From positions 1-8,545 of the forward strand of contig JBAYOD010000136.1 of the NCBI GenBank assembly GCA_041678445.1: a DNA stretch of 8,545 bases, in the 5' to 3' direction. The position numbers were made by a program, and so were the translations under genes. Origin of the DNA: Zeimonas sp041678445 (GTDB lineage Bacteria; Pseudomonadota; Gammaproteobacteria; Burkholderiales; Burkholderiaceae_E). The notes beneath the pieces were generated by a model, which was not told where the DNA came from, did no database searches, and worked only from the letters and a program-made list of their open reading frames with translations. Positions 6,705 to 8,545 of the stretch are shown in pieces (within the stretch, counting starts at the first letter, position 1; each line of letters begins with the position of its first letter).

Positions 6705-8387
6705 ATGCTTCCTGTTCTCGTTTCCGCGGAAGGGACCCTCGACGAGAGCCTGACCATCGACCAGGCCTTCTTCGAGCTTGCGCAGACTTACGCCGACCGC
6801 CCCTTCCTGATCGTCCCGGCGAACCCGGCCCGAATTTACGATCCGCAAGGCAGGCTGCTCAGCTACCGGGCGGCGGCCGAGGCGGTGCGCCGGCTGATGC
6901 AACGCTATGCCGCAGCCGGCTACGGCCGGGGTCACCGGATTGCGCTGTTTCTCGAGAGCCGGCTCGAGCATCTGCTGCACAAGCTGGCGATGAACGCGCT
7001 GGGCGTCTGCTGCGTACCGGTCAACCCGGACTACAGGGCCCGCGAACTGGCCTATCTGCTCGATCATTCGCGCGTCGACCTGGTCGTCGTTCTGGCGGCG
7101 CGCCTGCCGGATCTGGCGGCGGCCTGTGCCGAATCGGCCTGGCAGCCGGCCCGGGTGAGCCTGGAGGACTTCGAAGCCGGGCTGCCGCCGGCACAGCGAC
7201 CGGCCTCGTGGCAGACGGCGCAGGCCGACACACCGGCCTGCATCCTCTACACCTCGGGAACGACCGGCCGGCCCAAGGGCTGCGTGCTGTCGCATCGCTA
7301 CGAACTGGCCGCCGGGGAGGCCTACGCGACCCGGGGCGGCCTGGCGAGCCTGCGGGAGGCTGGCGAACGGATCTACAACCCGTTGCCGCTGTTCCACGTC
7401 AACGCCTCGATCCTGTCCTTCCAGGGGGCGATGCTCACCGGCAACTGCCAGGTCCAGCCCGATCGTTTCCACCCGGCGCGCTGGTGGCCCGAGATCCGCG
7501 CCAGTCAGGCCACTGTCGTGCACTACCTGGGGGTGATCATCCAGATGCTGCACCTGCAGCCGCCGTCGCCCGACGATCGCGATCACGGTGTGCGCATCGG
7601 CCTGGGCGCAGGCGTGGAGCCGCAGATCCACCATGCCTTCGAGCAGCGCTTCGGCTTTCCGCTGCTCGAACTCTGGGGCATGACCGAGATGGTCCGGGTC
7701 CTGATCGACTGCGTTGAACCCCGGCAGGTGGGTACGCGGGCCTTCGGGCGGGCGCTGCCTGGCGTCGAGGTCAGGGTGGTCGACGATGGCGATCGCGACG
7801 TGCCCGACGGCGAGCCGGGCGAGATGGTGATCCGGCATTCCGGGGCAGCGCCGCGCAAGGATTTCTTCAGCGGCTACCTCGACGATGCGCAGGCGACCGA
7901 AGACGCCTGGCGCAACGGCTGGTTCCACACCGGCGACGTGATCGTGCGCGACGCCACCGGCATGCTGCATTTCGTCGACCGGCGCAAGAACATCATCCGG
8001 CGTTCCGGCGAGAACATCGCCGCGGCCGAGGTCGAGGCCTGGCTGATCAGCCATCCGTGGGTGGCCCAGGCTGCCGTGATGGCGGTGCCGGATACGGTCC
8101 GTGAAGAGGAGGTGCTTGCCTGCGTCGTCCTGCGCGAAGAGGCGGCCGCCCGCCTGCCCGAAGACGCTCCGGCCGTGCTGGCGGCGCTGTTCGAGCATTG
8201 TCGCGAGGGGCTGGCGTACTTCAAGACGCCCGGCTGGCTCTGGTTTGCCGACGAAATTCCGACCACCGGTACGCAGAAGATCCAGAAGCACGCGATCTTC
8301 GGCCCGGACGTCGATCCGCGCAGCCTGCCCGGCATCCACGACCTGCGGGACTGGAAGCGGCGCGACGGGGGAGCACGGCAACGATGA
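6705..8387 (+). CDS. AMP-forming acyl-CoA synthetase (CaiC-like/medium-chain type ATP-dependent acyl-CoA ligase)
   Basis: A complete 560-residue member of the ANL superfamily. It adenylates a carboxylic acid with ATP and transfers the acyl group to CoA in the cytoplasm. The phosphate-binding loop YTSGTTGRPKG is at residues 182-192, the A5 motif LWGMTE at 323-328, the A7 motif WFHTGD at 406-411, the hinge/A8 motif DRRKNIIRRSGENI at 425-438, and the catalytic A10 lysine is K525 in TGTQKIQK. All key residues are present and the length is normal. The Gln before the A10 Lys, where many relatives have Gly, and the overall flavour recall crotonobetaine/carnitine-CoA ligase-like enzymes. The exact substrate cannot be read from sequence. 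I chose ATG 6705 because similarity-type sequence begins there (LTIDQAFFELAQTYADRPFL) and a weak AGGG precedes it. It is followed after 70 bases by an acyl-CoA dehydrogenase on the same strand, suggesting a shared acid-degradation pathway and possible co-transcription. Confidence 0.93.
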   Translation: MLPVLVSAEGTLDESLTIDQAFFELAQTYADRPFLIVPANPARIYDPQGRLLSYRAAAEAVRRLMQRYAAAGYGRGHRIALFLESRLEHLLHKLAMNALGVCCVPVNPDYRARELAYLLDHSRVDLVVVLAARLPDLAAACAESAWQPARVSLEDFEAGLPPAQRPASWQTAQADTPACILYTSGTTGRPKGCVLSHRYELAAGEAYATRGGLASLREAGERIYNPLPLFHVNASILSFQGAMLTGNCQVQPDRFHPARWWPEIRASQATVVHYLGVIIQMLHLQPPSPDDRDHGVRIGLGAGVEPQIHHAFEQRFGFPLLELWGMTEMVRVLIDCVEPRQVGTRAFGRALPGVEVRVVDDGDRDVPDGEPGEMVIRHSGAAPRKDFFSGYLDDAQATEDAWRNGWFHTGDVIVRDATGMLHFVDRRKNIIRRSGENIAAAEVEAWLISHPWVAQAAVMAVPDTVREEEVLACVVLREEAAARLPEDAPAVLAALFEHCREGLAYFKTPGWLWFADEIPTTGTQKIQKHAIFGPDVDPRSLPGIHDLRDWKRRDGGARQR

Positions 8388-8457
8388 ACCGGAGCGCCGG
8401 GCGCGCCGCTGGTAGAGTGTCAGCAGCCTTGTCGACTCCGGACGCCTGACCACGACC
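8388..8457. other. Short gap between ligase and acyl-CoA dehydrogenase
   Basis: Seventy bases with no terminator hairpin and no clear Shine-Dalgarno before the ATG at 8458. A 21-codon frame overlaps the ligase stop by ATGA (8384-8449) but shows nothing protein-like. The absence of a terminator is compatible with co-transcription. Confidence 0.4.
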
Positions 8458-8545
8458 ATGGATTTCGAACTTTCCGAGTAACAGCGCGCGTTCCAGCAGG
8501 CAGCGCGCGAGTTTGCCCGCCGGGCCCTGGCCCCTTACGCCGCAC
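8458..8545 (+). pseudogene. Acyl-CoA dehydrogenase N terminus, with in-frame TAA at codon 8, 3' end outside window
   Basis: The frame reads MDFELSE, then TAA (8479-8481), then QRAFQQAAREFARRALAPYA to the window edge. MDF-x-LSEEQ-x-xFQ-x-xAR-x-FA-x-x-x-LAP is the standard opening of FAD-dependent acyl-CoA dehydrogenases, which oxidise acyl-CoA to the 2,3-enoyl-CoA. The stop replaces what is usually Glu or Gln, and either is a single base away (GAA or CAA). No alternative start after the stop restores a normal N terminus within the window. Only 29 codons are visible, so the subfamily cannot be assigned. Its position 70 bases after the acyl-CoA synthetase fits a fatty- or other organic-acid degradation cluster. 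It is called a pseudogene because of the stop. It would be an intact gene if the base is an error. Confidence 0.75.

Noticed and set aside
8408..8422. TGGTAGAGT as an extended -10 promoter before the dehydrogenase
   Set aside because: No plausible -35 or supporting context in the GC-rich flank.
8384..8449. Small 21-codon ORF overlapping the ligase stop by ATGA
   Set aside because: Too short, no ribosome site and no recognisable sequence. The overlap is probably coincidental.
6609..8459. A 616-codon minus-strand open frame opposite the acyl-CoA synthetase
   Set aside because: No family resemblance, whereas the plus strand has every ANL motif in order. It is a shadow.
1..8545. CRISPR array, tRNA/rRNA genes, insertion sequence or attachment sites
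   Set aside because: No spaced direct repeats, cloverleaf sequences, transposase reading frames or terminal inverted repeats were seen.

Overview
This window comes from a high-GC bacterium. Strong G/C preference at third codon positions throughout also opens very long meaningless frames opposite the real genes. The gene types (a giant exported protein with an N-terminal LESRQLFDGA motif and a DUF4347 domain, next to acyl-CoA metabolism genes) fit a proteobacterium, probably gamma or beta. No taxonomic marker is present, so this placement is an inference.

Positions 1-6452 (minus strand) hold the N-terminal ~2,150 codons of one giant modular surface or secreted protein. Its 3' end lies outside the window. 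In order from the N terminus it shows: a short leader with the LESRQLFDGA motif; a Pro/Glu/Ala linker; a DUF4347 domain with a conserved-looking His and Cys; a long run of DUF11-type beta-sandwich modules; two diverged tandem repeats of about 1.03 kb (~340 residues each); an SdrD B-like/carboxypeptidase-regulatory-like module; a cadherin-like module; and an Asp-Gly-rich stretch at the edge. The reading frame is broken twice, by an in-frame TAG at 5472-5474 and by a +1 frameshift near 3509-3511. Homology-like sequence continues directly across both breaks.

Positions 6453-6704 are the intergenic region between the divergently transcribed adhesin and a plus-strand gene. That gene (6705-8387) is a complete AMP-forming acyl-CoA synthetase with all the usual motifs. 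At 8458 a plus-strand acyl-CoA dehydrogenase begins and runs off the window. It carries an in-frame TAA at its eighth codon.

The ligase and dehydrogenase look like a small catabolic cluster: a carboxylic acid is activated to its CoA thioester and then oxidised at the alpha-beta bond. No functional link to the adhesin is visible. The most notable result is three independent reading-frame lesions in 8.5 kb, in otherwise well-preserved genes. This suggests either poor base quality in the assembly or genuine recent decay. I see no new defence, mobile or RNA system.
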